Of a DNA stretch of 64,000 nucleotides, positions 11,172-22,377 are shown piece after piece. Every line of letters starts with the position of its first letter. The first letter of the stretch is position 1. Source of the DNA: Paraphaeosphaeria minitans (taxonomy: Eukaryota; Ascomycota; Dothideomycetes; Pleosporales; Didymosphaeriaceae); NCBI GenBank assembly GCA_015832175.1, contig WJXW01000004.1, forward strand, positions 1,302,001 to 1,366,000, written 5' to 3'. The notes beneath the pieces are model-generated. The model did not search any database. It was given only the letters and a program-made list of their open reading frames with translations, and was not told the origin of the DNA. The position numbers were made by a program, and so were the translations under genes.

Positions 11172-11703
11172 CTACATTAAAGCAATCGCTGCAAGCACAC
11201 TACCAGCCACCACCCTAGCTCCGCACGAGTATGTTCGCGACGCAGCGCCACCAGTCTGCTCAGCCGGCGCCGGAGGAACCGACAAGGCAGCACTCGATGA
11301 CGGAGAAACAGAGATCGCTGGCGTAGGCACAGTCGTAGAAGACTTCTCGCGCGCACTCGCAACCGCAGACGAAACCGAGCTGTGCGTAGGACCAGTATGT
11401 GAGTGTTTCGCGCTCTCAGTCGGCTCGATAGAAGGGCGGTAGATTGTCGTTTTCGCCGCGCCGTAGGTGGGTGCGTTTGACGGGTCGAAGATGGGTATCG
11501 TATAGATTTCTGCCACGAGCCTTGTTAGTAGTCTACCGAAGGAGTCGGTCATGGTAGCCGGTGCGTGTAAACCGACCAGTCGAGGACTTCGTAATCGTGA
11601 TGAAAGAACCCGGAGGGTGGGAGCCCGGCGCATCGGTGTACTGCCCGTACTGCGCCTGCGCTGCTGCGCAACCGAGCAAGAAGAAACAAGCTGCGTATCT
11701 CAT
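11172..11703 (-). CDS. Small secreted, probably GPI-anchored Ser/Thr-rich protein
   Basis: A two-exon model, 11703-11577 and 11509-11172, gives 154 residues. It begins with a classical signal peptide (MRYAACFFLLGCAAAQA), then the motif YTDAPGSHPPGSF. A long Ser/Thr/Ala/Pro-rich stretch follows, and the protein ends in a hydrophobic tail (ARVVAGSVLAAIALM) of the kind replaced by a GPI anchor. It probably sits in the cell wall or outer plasma membrane; no catalytic domain is visible. The exons are in different frames. A 67-nt intron with CTAAC 15 nt before the CAG acceptor joins TITKSST to EIYTIPIFDPS smoothly. Its donor, GTCGGT, is not consensus, so the junction is less certain than the two exons. 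Function unknown. Confidence 0.65.
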
Positions 11704-12149
11704 GACGAATGTGTTTAGTTAGTTGGGTATGCGAAGTCAGTGGAGGTTCATCACAAGATATGATATATCAACACCTCTCGCAGCACACAAAGCCCACAAA
11801 GACTCTCAGCTCGTCCTTTGTGCCGTGGCCCCGCCCCATCGCCCGCGCCTTGATACCGGCAGTCTCGTGCGCATCAGGGGCGGCTGTGGAAACGGTCGTT
11901 GGGCTCACGCCCTCACTCAGCTTGGAAGTTGAGTGGGGAGGAGGAGTGATTGGTTGGGGATGAGCGAGTGCAATCTCAGCGTGAAGGCGGAAGCGAGGGG
12001 GGAAGAGACGACACCAGCTCGGCTCTGCCACTGCCATCTACGCGTTTAACTACTCTGTTCTGTAGCATTCGAGCTTGTATCCAAGGCTATGTATTCGCTC
12101 TATCAATCGCGACTTTGGATCACGACGGCAAAAGCTTGCTGATTGACAT

Positions 12150-12467
12150 ATGGAGCTCATTGAAAGCGGCACCCGATGGAACGAGAAGAGTTACGATGGC
12201 CCTAGGAAACCAACAAAGAAGACAAAGGCTGACGAGAACGAGTGGTTGCGTCCCTTCAAATCTGTCTCACTTCACCAATCCAGACCTGCCGACTAGGATG
12301 CACAAATGATCAAGGCGAATGAGCGCTTCTGTTCGCTAAAAGCATTCGAATCACTCCTCGAAGTTTTCCATGTGGTCCTGGACGGCTTCTGCTACTGCGA
12401 GGCTCAACTAAAACATGGACTGAAGCTTGGAGAATGTGGGAGGTTCCGTCTTTTCTGTGTTCTCTAA
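12150..12467 (+). pseudogene. Short reading frame interrupted by one in-frame TAG
   Basis: From the ATG at 12150 a 48-codon frame (start MELIESGTRWNEKSYDG) meets TAG at 12294 and then continues in the same frame to TAA at 12465, including FCSLKAFESLLEVFHVVLDG. The two halves look equally protein-like. No family is recognised, so this may be a decayed gene fragment or chance. Confidence 0.2.
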
Positions 12468-13959
12468 CGCTGTACTTCGCCCAGTTTACGAGTGCAGTGT
12501 TAGTCATATATTGCTCGCGACAGTGAACATGCCCCTGCATCAGGGATTGACCCGGACTTCGAGTCATGCAGGCTGATCTGCTCGCCGTGACTTAGCGATG
12601 CTTCCGAAGAGCTGGGTTGGGTCACTTTGATAGCCGCCTGCCAATAACTTGAAGACCGAAACGAACTCCTCCTGACCACGAAGTGAACATCGCATTGAGT
12701 CTTGATTTCGAACAACAGGCAATGCTGCAATCGCTTACGATACAGACCAAGCTACCCATCTCGACGTACCAGCTCTACGATATCAATGCTACAGCGTTGA
12801 GTGCAATGGCATGGTTCAAAAGCTCAATGTGCACAATCTTGCACCCGCCTACTCGGTCCTTCCCTGGTCACCAAGACAAAGTCAATTGCAGCCTCAACAC
12901 CGTCTTCGCCGTATTCCGAGAATACCCAGCCGACAATTTGCACTCCACGGTCTAGGTCTGAGGCGAAGCTGGTCCTGTTAATGAAGGTTCATTTGGACGT
13001 AATTTGACGAAGGGCACGTTGAGTGCAAACTATCGAGCTTATGACATTCCCGACTTCTATCCGAATTGCGGATTGTAAGGGCACTGAGTAACGTGGTCTG
13101 ACAACCCCTGCCAGCTCGCCAGTGAGCTTGCCAGCCATCGGAAACTACGAGCGCATATTAGCCATAAATCGCCGCAACGACCGCCAAGCAAAGATAAATT
13201 ACGAAAATGCAGGCCGAGACTCATATTGTAAGCGCTGAGTACTTGGACGTCGGATCTCCTACAACGGAATATACGATGTCGGCCCCGAGTATTGTATTGT
13301 ATTTGTCACTACAGTGTCACCTGACCCAATCTACCCCACAGAGCAACGGTGGTAACGGTCGTTTATTCTCACACCGTGACCGTCATTCTTGGGAAGGCGA
13401 TGGACGGCTAACCTTGAGACTAAGGCGAGACGTGCTGCAGGTCCACTGCAATCAACATTGACGTCGAAGCTTTTCGTATTCTCACTATACTCATCGTTCC
13501 AACGCTACCTACCAGCACCAGCGGCATACGGATGCCGTGCGGCTTTCACCGCATGTGACGATATTTCCCCTAAATCTTCTTTTTACGGTTGTGGTGCTGG
13601 CTCGTATCTGTTATCTCCATCGGCTTCGCCTAGAGCTTCCTGCCATCGGCTTGACCAGCTAGACACTCATCCCAATATGCGGAGCTGTACGGTTCTACTC
13701 AAGGAGCACACAGAGACATTCCAGGTCGCAAAAGACCACGGCATCTTAATACCAAGTAGCTATATGTGAACTAATAATAGCTGCAGACTAGCCGGATGGC
13801 GGAATTCGCAATGCGCGCAAGCGGTGACTTCGTTCAAACCGGCGCAGGATTTGGCCAGACGGCTGACTACGAGGAGTCAGGGTGTCAAACGATCCGTATG
13901 CGATGCTCAATGCCTAGATACGGGGAATGGCATATTTAGATGTGCGAGTTGGTAAGAAG

Positions 13960-13966
13960 TATAAAG
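13960..13966 (+). promoter_or_regulatory. TATA-like element of the DUF4360 gene
   Basis: TATAAAG lies 114 bases before the ATG of the secreted DUF4360 protein, a plausible distance for a fungal TATA box and short leader. Confidence 0.4.
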
Positions 13967-14080
13967 GTCAGTGATTGTCCCCTCGTTGGGGATCATCAAC
14001 ACAGATCGTCAGTGTCCAGTTACTTCTTCAGATCGACATCCGAACACCCATTCCACGGTATCACCCGCAACGATAGCACC

Positions 14081-14959
14081 ATGTATTCCAAGATCGTCGC
14101 TCTTTTCCTTCCACTGCTCGCTGTCGCGAACCCCGTCCCAGCGCAAGGCTCTGCCCCCGCGCCCGACCCAAGCCAGATCGTCATCGTTGACTCTTCCTAC
14201 TCCGGTAACGGTTGCCCGCAAGGCTCTGTTTCTACGAGTACTTCTACCGACAAGACTGTAAGAAATCATCAATACATGCTCCATATCTCGCACCTCCGCC
14301 CGCTGAGTGGCACAAGGGACGCGAGCGAGGCTACATCGTAGAAGTTGTTTTTGACGATTTTGACAAGGTCATCACCTACGGTTTCGACCAGTTCCAGACC
14401 TACATCGGCCCCGGAATCGCCACAAAGGACAACTCTCGCGCCTGCCAGCTGCACCTGAACCTCAAGTACCCGGGCGGCTTCCAGTATGCCGTCGTGTCAG
14501 CCACCTACCACGGCTGGGCACGCATGGACAAAGGTATCACCGGCGACTTCATCACGAGCTACTACTTCTCGCAGGATGCGGGCAAAACTTCGACGACCCG
14601 CATGACCGCCACCGGCGGCGGTGCCCTCGCCAACGGCCAGGTGTACACCAAGCAGGACAACATCGAGACCACTGCGGTCGTCTGGTCGCCATGCGGCACC
14701 AACGGCATTCTCAACGTGAACAACCGCATCAGCCTGCGGTCCTCGAACTCTTCTGCTTATGGCGAGCTTTCCAACGACGACGCCACCATTGCGTTCACAC
14801 AGCAGGTGCACGTTTCGTGGCAGCCGTGCACGCCCAAGAGGTAGTCACAAACACCACAACAACGCATAACGAGTTGCTAACGTGTAAGGGCGTAGCGTAA
14901 CCTCTCCCGGCGACACCATCGGCATTGGAAACGTCAACGCTGACGTCGAGTTCAACTAA
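14081..14959 (+). CDS. Secreted DUF4360-domain protein
   Basis: An extracellular protein of the DUF4360 family, common in fungal secretomes; its biochemical role is unknown. The signal peptide is MYSKIVALFLPLLAVANPVPA. The domain follows, with characteristic pieces GNGCPQGSVSTSTS, YGFDQFQTYIGPG, CQLHLNLKYPGGFQYAVV, TYHGWARMDKGITG and VVWSPCGTNGILNVNN. Proposed exons are 14081-14257, 14368-14840 and 14896-14959, giving 237 residues. The first acceptor is uncertain: several in-frame AGs exist between 14307 and 14367, and I chose the last because the protein then runs DKT-VITYGF without an insertion. The frame would stop at 14844, but a 55-nt intron (GTAGTC donor, GCTAAC branch, TAG acceptor) leads to a short third exon ending NVNADVEFN. 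A TATA-like box lies 114 nt upstream. Confidence 0.88.
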
Positions 14960-16241
14960 ACGGCGCCTGCACGTCCATACCAAGCTCGAGCGGAGCATTC
15001 CTTTTGTCTCTGCTTCCATGGGATGCATCGAAGGATGTGGAGGAGGGTGTACATAGCTTGCTCGAGAATCGAGACTCTTGACACGGCTACCATGAACATC
15101 CCAGTGATTGACTCTCCACCGTGCTGCAAAATTACCATTCCAAGATGTTAATAAAACCCTGCCATAATCGATCGAAAGTGTGGCGATGCCCGCCACTCAA
15201 TGCCCTTATCCGCATGCGAAACACAACCCCAGACCCAGTGCTAAAGTCCCAACACAAGCACTTCCGTGCTTCAAACCCAGAGATGCACACCCACCACCTA
15301 CAATACCCTCCCGCGCCCCTTCAATCCAAGCTAGCGTATCAGACAAATGATATCAGACCCAAAAACCCATAGCTAATATGGCCTCGTCGCCTCAGGCACC
15401 AGGCCAACCCAGTCCAGTAGGTAGTGTTTCCGCGCGCTCGGCGGGAATAATTTGCAGAAGACGATGCGGAAGCCGTCGAGAAGCTTTCCGCATCGAAGGT
15501 TGGTAGGTACCGTATCTAGAATGGCAATCGCCTAGGAACGGAGCTGGGTCGAGCTGAACATGTTTGCGTTCTGTCCGCCCGAGAACGCATCGCATTCGAG
15601 AAGGCGACATTGGGAATAGAGTTGAGCCATGTCTTTTTTTCGTGGTCAAGGAACGGAACGGAACGAAATGGGTCGCGGTAGGGCTGCGGGTAGGGCGTCG
15701 GAGAGGCGGATCAGACATGTCGGACGTATAGGTAATAGACTAGGTATAGCACACCACCCATGCATTAACCCCACAAGCATTGACGCATAGAAGCACAAAG
15801 TTCCATGTCTCCATCCCAACCTCAACACTGGGCAATTCTGACGTCCGCCTCGATATTCACGCTCGGCTGTTCTCGATATTCAAAGATTAACGTTGGTTAC
15901 ACGCTCGGATGCCCTCGATATACAGTCTCACATCCGGTGCACGCTTGGATACCTCAATGTTCAAAGTTTAGGATTCGGTAGATTTCTGCCTCACCTTCCA
16001 TACCAGCACTCGGATACCATCGATATTCATTTAGGAAAACAACCCAGAACCTTGACGCCCATCTATCCACTCGAGCTATGCTGGCATCGCTGTCCCATCG
16101 TACACTGCCCGACTAAAACACGCACCCGGAAGAGAAAAGAAAAGTATGGTCGTACACCGACAGGAGAAGTGTGTTCGTAAAAGCCGACCCATGACAGTGA
16201 TAGAAGTGTGTAAGATGTGCATCGAAAAACTTTGTGCAACG
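14960..16241. other. Intergenic region with a degenerate repeat
   Basis: No gene is supportable. Between about 15850 and 16040 a weak repeat recurs, built from pieces like ACGCTCGGATGCCCTCGATA and GATATTCAAAG at roughly 50-bp spacing. The 3' end of the velvet-like gene lies just beyond. Confidence 0.45.
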
Positions 16242-17275
16242 TCAGGACGCGCGCCGGGTCTGAATGGTACGTCTTGTGTTGTTGATTATGGATTGAACCA
16301 CCCTCCTCCACCCGTCGTCATCTTCATCGTCTTGATCGTTGCCTGTACAACAAGGAAAGGACACGAATCAGGAACCGAAAGTATGTCTCAATATTTGGCC
16401 ACCAGGTACTTACCATTATAAGCCGTCGGGCCGCCGGCTTGCACCACGATTGGGTTTGAATCAACAACCTGAACCGCCGCTGCGCCGGTGACGGAGGCTG
16501 GAGGTGGGTCTGAGCTCGAGTTTCGCATCCGGAGAAGGGTGATGCGTATCCGGTAAGTGCCGGCCTGCCGAATAACAAGGCCTGAGAAGCGCATGTAACC
16601 AACGGCCTGTGAATCATTTAGCTCCATGGAGGCGATTGAGCCGTCTGCTTCGTCGTCGGCCAGCGTGTGGATGTTATCGACTCGTCTACCAGAGAGCAGC
16701 GTGTTGAGTACGGCAGGATCTGAAGTGACCGTTGAACCTGGCCCGGGCACCAAAGACGCAATGGCAGCAAGATTCAAAGCATCCTCAGTTGCTGCATTTG
16801 GGTTCGGGTTGTTGGTTCGCAACCGGACAATGATTGTTCCATTGATGGAGTAGCCGGCGCGGGCGTTTGGAGGAGGTTGCACAACAATGTCCATTTCGTA
16901 TCCACGTTCTTCGGGCGAAAGAGGCGTCCGGTTTGGCCGCGTCACCCGCCTGTTTCCGGTGTCGTGTCTTGAGCGAACAGATGATCTGCCAAACGCCGGC
17001 TGTTGCGCAACGTGAGCCATGGAATTGTTTGCTGATGACGCGCTTCCACCGTTGAGTTCGCCGTTGAGAAGTTCTGCTATGCGAGCCGACCGTCTGATTG
17101 ATGCGTTGCTGCGGGATCTTGAAGTGGTGTTGCGGGAAACAGATCTGACTCCTCTCCTAGACGAGCTTCGAGAAGTATTCGGATTTCTACCTCTTCCTCT
17201 TCCGCGGCCTCTTTGCATCAGTTGAAGGATAAACCTGTGTTCGCTTAGCAGGGTATCTTTGACAACGCTGGGCAA
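16242..17275 (-). CDS. Velvet-domain-like protein with an RG-rich N-terminus
   Basis: Two exons (17275-16414 and 16342-16242, intron 71 nt) give 320 residues. Residues 20-75 are basic and Arg/Gly/Ser-rich (MQRGRGRGRGRNPNTSRS), suggesting nuclear or nucleic-acid association. From about residue 125 the sequence resembles the velvet fold: YEMDIVVQPPPNARAG matches the usual Y-x-L-x-I-x-Q-P-x-x-A-R start, and AVGYMRFSGLVIRQAGTYRI matches the conserved strand before the L-x-R-x-x-L segment. VQVVDSNPIVVQAGG fits the C-terminal strand. Velvet proteins dimerise and regulate development and secondary metabolism. The insert between the two halves is long, and the match is much weaker than for VeA, VelB or VosA, so this is a tentative family call. 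The acidic tail (NDQDDEDDDGW) comes from the last exon. The promoter lies in the gene desert to the right. Confidence 0.6.
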
Positions 17276-20200
17276 TGCTCAGCTTGGGCAGTTATGCCGG
17301 ACGGTTGAAGTGACGACTAATATGAAGTGTAAACAAAGAAATCCGGCAAATCGAATGGAAGAAGAGGATACAAAACGACGCTCAAGCGGCCGGAGGCTGG
17401 CAATGTATAGCAGCGCGATGAAGCGTAGGATTGACGGGACGTTGGTTGCAGCGATAAGGAAATGAGTTCAAGCCGCGAGTCAGGCTTCTATCATAGGTTT
17501 CTGGTGGGCAGTATGCTACATGCCGCTCACAACGCCTAGACGGACGGACGACTACAGTAGCGAGTTGGGGGCGGGTTGGGCGCGTGGCGCCCTTTAATTT
17601 CACCATGCCGTCTTCAAAGGGGTCGAAAAACGACGAAGCGATATGTGAAGACGGATATGGCTGGTGAGATGAGGTGAAGTTCGAAAGACGGCTGCCGGCC
17701 CCACAGGTCGGGACGCGCCGTGACGGACGGAGCGGACGGATCGGTTTTTCCAGGCGCCGCCTTAGGCTAAAGGGTGTCTCTTTTCGCATGCACGAAGCGG
17801 AGAGGATGAAGGAAGACCAAGGGAAGCGCACAACAACAATGAAATGGGTGGATGACGGCGGGGTAGTTGGGGAACATGGAGCGTGTGGTGTAGCAGGGCG
17901 GGCATTGACAGGGCCCCTGCCCGCAATGCGTCGTCGCTTCCCGGCGCGCCATGTGGGTGGCAGGGATGCTCGCGACACAGCAGGCAGGAACGCGCGTCGA
18001 AGCGAGATTGAACGCTCACCTTCACAGCAACTCGGTCTCGCACACACACACACAGCGCTTGGTGTTGGTGGTGGTGGTGACAGCAGCCCGTCCTGCGTGC
18101 TTGCTTTTGCGCGCGCGCGTCGGATGCGGACAGAACGCCGATGCTGGCCGGGATGGCCTGGCGACGACTCGGGTCAAGAAGCCTTGCGGCAGCGGTGGTG
18201 GTGGTGATGGTGATGGACTGACGACAGCTCAACGCCAGAGCGCGACGTACGAACAGGCGATGTCGAGTCGAGTCGAGTCCCGGCAGCACGGCTCTTCGGG
18301 GAGGCTTCGTGACGGCACCGGCGCGGATGTGAGTCTGCCATCGATATATTAGCCATGCTTTCCCTCGGCGCCAGGACCAGCAGCCAGCAGCAGCTCCGCT
18401 ACGATCCCGCGGCATGAACACTGAGGCCGTTCAGTCTTCCAGGTGCCGCTAGACTCACCGTCTCGCCCCAGAACCCAGCTCGTTCGACCGAAACGTCCTG
18501 GCGAACCACTGTCTCGACAATGGATCCTTCTGTGCCTGGCTTGTCTCCTGGCTCTTCAATGGACCGTCAGTAATCGAGGTGAAAAGATTGTCCCGGCACA
18601 AGTCGACCCAGAATCCACGCTTGTGATTCCAATGCTGCAGTACGCTTTCTGTAGTCGCCGTGTCCAGGACAGAATGGCCTTCCGCCCTTTTATACTCTTC
18701 TACAGTACCGGCACTATATTGCTCTTTGCCACTCCTGGTGGGGGTTGCATCTCGCTCGAAGGGCGTCCCGCCCATCCGCCATTGGTCTCGAAGACGTGTT
18801 CCTCATTCCAGCCGTCATCCCACATGCTCCTGCCCCTGCTGAATCGTCCGACGAGGTATGCCTGTTTGGCCACTCCCTCAGGGCCCGTGAGGGTGTCAGG
18901 CAGAAGCACAAAGCCTCACCAGTACGACTCATTTACTCCAATCAGCTGGACCCGACACACCTGCAAAAGCCACTCAGCTGTCTATGCACATATGCAGAAG
19001 CTTCCTTAACCCTTCCAGGCGCGTCACCGGCGGCGGCGTGCATGGACGCACCCTACACTGACTTCCCCACACGTCTGCAATCGCAACCTACACCCGATTG
19101 CCGAGCCACAGATTGGGACTTGTTGCCGTGCGCGTCGACATGCTTTCCTCTCCAAGTCCACGCCAGGGGTACGAGGAAGCCACCAATACCGACCGCCAGG
19201 CTCCACGGACACAAGGACCATGCTTGTACCACTGCAGAGCCTCCCACTGGAACGCAGTCTCATTGGTCTCGAAAAGCAAAAATGAGCCGAGGCCAGCCAC
19301 ACAGAATCGCCGTCCCCTTCCATGTATCCCAACGCCGCGTGGCGGGCAGATCTCTTGAGATCCGCCGCCGGTGGCGATTATACCGAATCATCACGTCCTG
19401 TCCACCCATTCTAAACTTAGCTGCAGACGCCGAACTCCTCCGCGCGCAATCTCTCTGCTCCACATGGCTGCAATTGCATCGTTGGATTGACACCTTACTG
19501 CATGCATGTCTTATATTGGCCCGTGGAGAAGAGCCAAACGTTACCGCCTTACAGCCGTTCGACGTTCGACGTCAACGTCAGTGATCGATGCAACATCTGC
19601 ATCTGGAGTTGGCTTTGGTTCGGTTGAAAGCTACCAAGCGTTGTGGGGCCTATTAGCCACGTCGTTTTGAATCGAGGTGCCAGCCTCATCAAGTGTCAAC
19701 AGCTGACTTGATCGGGTCACAGAGCAATGGGCTAACCGATCTTGTCCTCCAGTCGATTCAAGCGATTGTTGCCGACCTACGAATGCTTCGAAAAAGAAAA
19801 GAAAAGCTTCGAATGACATGATGTCTTTTGAATCCATGATCTCTGCACCAGCAATTCGAACACCTTTCAACCGTGCTGGAACCTTTTGTCTAGCCTCACT
19901 TTAGCACGATCGCAGAGTGCATGATATTTCCTGCAAGTGGACTGGTTAGGCAGTGCCAGATCTCGTATCGATCCTAGACTGCACCACGGTGCTTTTGCGG
20001 AAGCGAAGCCGCTGCCGGCCACCGAGGTCCAGGGCCCGACGATGCCTGTCACTTCACTTTTGTTCTTTCGAACTTTTGCATTTCCACTCATCTAGACGTG
20101 CGGGACCGTGCATGCCTACTGCTAGGGTCGTTTCGCGCGTTGGATTAGGTATCTTGCTCCGCTCCTTCCGTTGCCCAGCATCCTTCATTTACTCTCGTCT

Positions 20201-22377
20201 GCATGAGGTGAACAAAGTCGCTTTGTCTTCATTGCAGGGTTTGCCGCTCTCCAACATCACTAAACCGGAAATTAAAACTTGCGAATGCGCACACTCGAGT
20301 CGAGAATGGGCACCGGTTAGCGACGGCCGTCGTTACTCCAGGTGCCTCAGAACAGCATGGTTAGACACGATTCGCGCAAACAATCTCGGTTCAACCCAAC
20401 TTCCGCAATGCGTGCCTCTGGACTTGCCCGACACAGGATTCACAACCACACGTTAGGCTGGCATGAGCAGACGATCGCTACTGCACTTGATCGGCATTTG
20501 CAGTTAGCGTAGCGCCTTCCAAGTTCCACTGTCGCGACAACGCGACCTGAATCACAATGATGACCGCCCGTTCCTTATGCAAGCCTCGAAAGAAGTCGCG
20601 CTCTCCGCGCATTCACCTCACCGGTCTCCAGCCCAAGTCACGGCAAATACGCGTCATACCGCCACCTCTTACCATATTCCCAACTGTCTCGAAAAAAACT
20701 CAGCTGCAAGAAGACCCTGTCTCAGTCGAGGCGTACAACATGCTCGGACACACCTACCGGCATACCGATTGGGGCACCTTCACGTTTGTATCCAGGGCAC
20801 CGGGGCGCGCCAAAGCAACCCAATCAGGCCTCACTTGTCTCGAGAGAAGTCGAGGCGCGCCTTGCGGTCTTCTGCGTTCTATGTGCTACCATTGTACGAA
20901 CGACGGTTCGTGGACACGAGCTGTGAGCTGGATCTGGTTCCAATGCCATGGTAGATTGTCTACTAATGGCGTCTGTCTGCTACTTCAATCCTCAACTAAA
21001 TCGGTCTCGGAGTTCGCCACATAGTATCGTCTCGTGTCGGATGCCCATCTGTCTGGAATGAGGTTGCTCGATAACATGGCTGGTAGGACGGCGTGCTGCA
21101 CGAGGGCGATCATCGGACAGGGTGGCGCTCACGAACACAGAACGGGACTGCATGGCAGTTACGTATGCTGTGCTCGCTTTCGGAGCCTTGAAGGCTCACG
21201 CAACAATGTCTTAGCTAATCACTGAGCCTACTCCCCCCGGCACACGGCGTGGCTCAGCAACGGCAGTGAACTTGGGCCTCCTAGCAACAACCTCCCGGCG
21301 GAGGTTTGAGTGTCTCGATCTGATGAACAATATGCTGCTCAAATGTCGCTTCCACAATGAAGGCCATTGCTCCCACCTCACCGGCCGGAACCACAGCTAT
21401 CCTGTTTCGTTTTCTGCGCATCTCGTGACATGCACGGTTCTGTAACTGACCGAAAGTTCCACTTCCTGAAAACTGCATGCCAAGTGAGTTGGTAATAGTG
21501 CAAACAGAGCGAGAACGGGACCCACGCAGCGTACTTTTATGCTGCATACTTGGTAGGAGAATGATTTGACTGTGGTATCGGGTGTACGATGCATCCTGAA
21601 CGATAACTGCTGCAACTTGGGCGAGTAGAGATGGACGCGCACCACCAAGTACTCGTGTAGACACACTCCAACATCGTGGGCGTCATCGCCTGCTGGAGGT
21701 AACACACCTTCTCAGTTGCATATGATGCAGTATATATAACGCATGACCTACCATCGTGTTCGCTTACCTGTCTCCTTCGGATTCGCTGTGGAAGTGTCGA
21801 AACATGACAATATCGAGCAGGCGGCGAGATGCATCAAAGGCTGCACGAGCATGCGTTCTTGAGTCGTTGTACATGTACGAGGGAGCTTTGGGATAGTCCC
21901 GAAATGGCAGTCGGGGAGACGTTTTTAGCTAGCTCTTTGATGGTGGCTCCCAAAGAGTCACCTCACGTTGTTCAGACGGGACATCGGGAGAGTCTGCAAA
22001 TGACTTCATCCGGTCCATGCATAACGGAGTGCCGCCTAAATTCACCCAACCTTTGGATGGATTCTGTGGACCAAGTTGAACTTTTCAAGGTTGCAATTCA
22101 GCAGTGAAATCTTCGGAGACCAACTTGCAACGAGTAACTAAAGCGGGACAAGCCAATATTGGGCATGCGGATGATCGGATCATGGTACAATACGATTCAT
22201 AGGGAAAAGCTCTGGCTAACAACGTCTTTGAGAACTACACACATATTAGGATATGTGGATATGCGCCGCTCAGGCCCAATGCTTGGCGAGCCCCGCGGCG
22301 GTGCTGGAAATTTTGAGCGAGCGCTGCAACTCGGTGATTGACGCATCGCAGCTGCCCCACCTTCGTTTTCCGCCCGC
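17276..22377. other. Five-kilobase gene desert
   Basis: Long overlapping frames exist (e.g. 17382-18053 minus, 18745-19584 plus), but they are rich in Arg, His and Cys, lack domains and mirror each other on both strands, as expected from GC-rich non-coding DNA. A 13-base string, CATTGGTCTCGAA, occurs twice, near 18780 and 19260. The last few hundred bases should be the promoter of the arginyl-tRNA synthetase gene. No transposon, tRNA or repeat array was recognised. Confidence 0.45.

Larger units (their letters stand above)
11704..14080. other. Long intergenic region with fragmentary frames
   Basis: Apart from one interrupted frame (12150-12467) and a TATA-like element near the end, I find only short frames on both strands. 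A plus-strand segment near 13150-13330 (containing YNGIYDVGPEYCIVF) looks protein-like but is cut by stops, suggesting old decayed coding sequence. No repeat or transposon ends are evident. Confidence 0.4.

Noticed and set aside
13796..13850. tRNA-like stretch starting GCCGGATGGCGGAATTCGC
   Set aside because: The beginning and a GTTCAAACC segment recall tRNA-Leu, but I could not pair an acceptor stem or an anticodon arm.
17382..18421. Two overlapping minus-strand frames of about 220 codons
   Set aside because: GC-rich low-complexity residues (Arg, Pro, Ser), no domain, and mutually overlapping in different frames.
18745..19584. 279-codon plus-strand frame in the gene desert
   Set aside because: Composition is rich in Cys, His and Arg, there is no domain, and other frames are equally open on the opposite strand.
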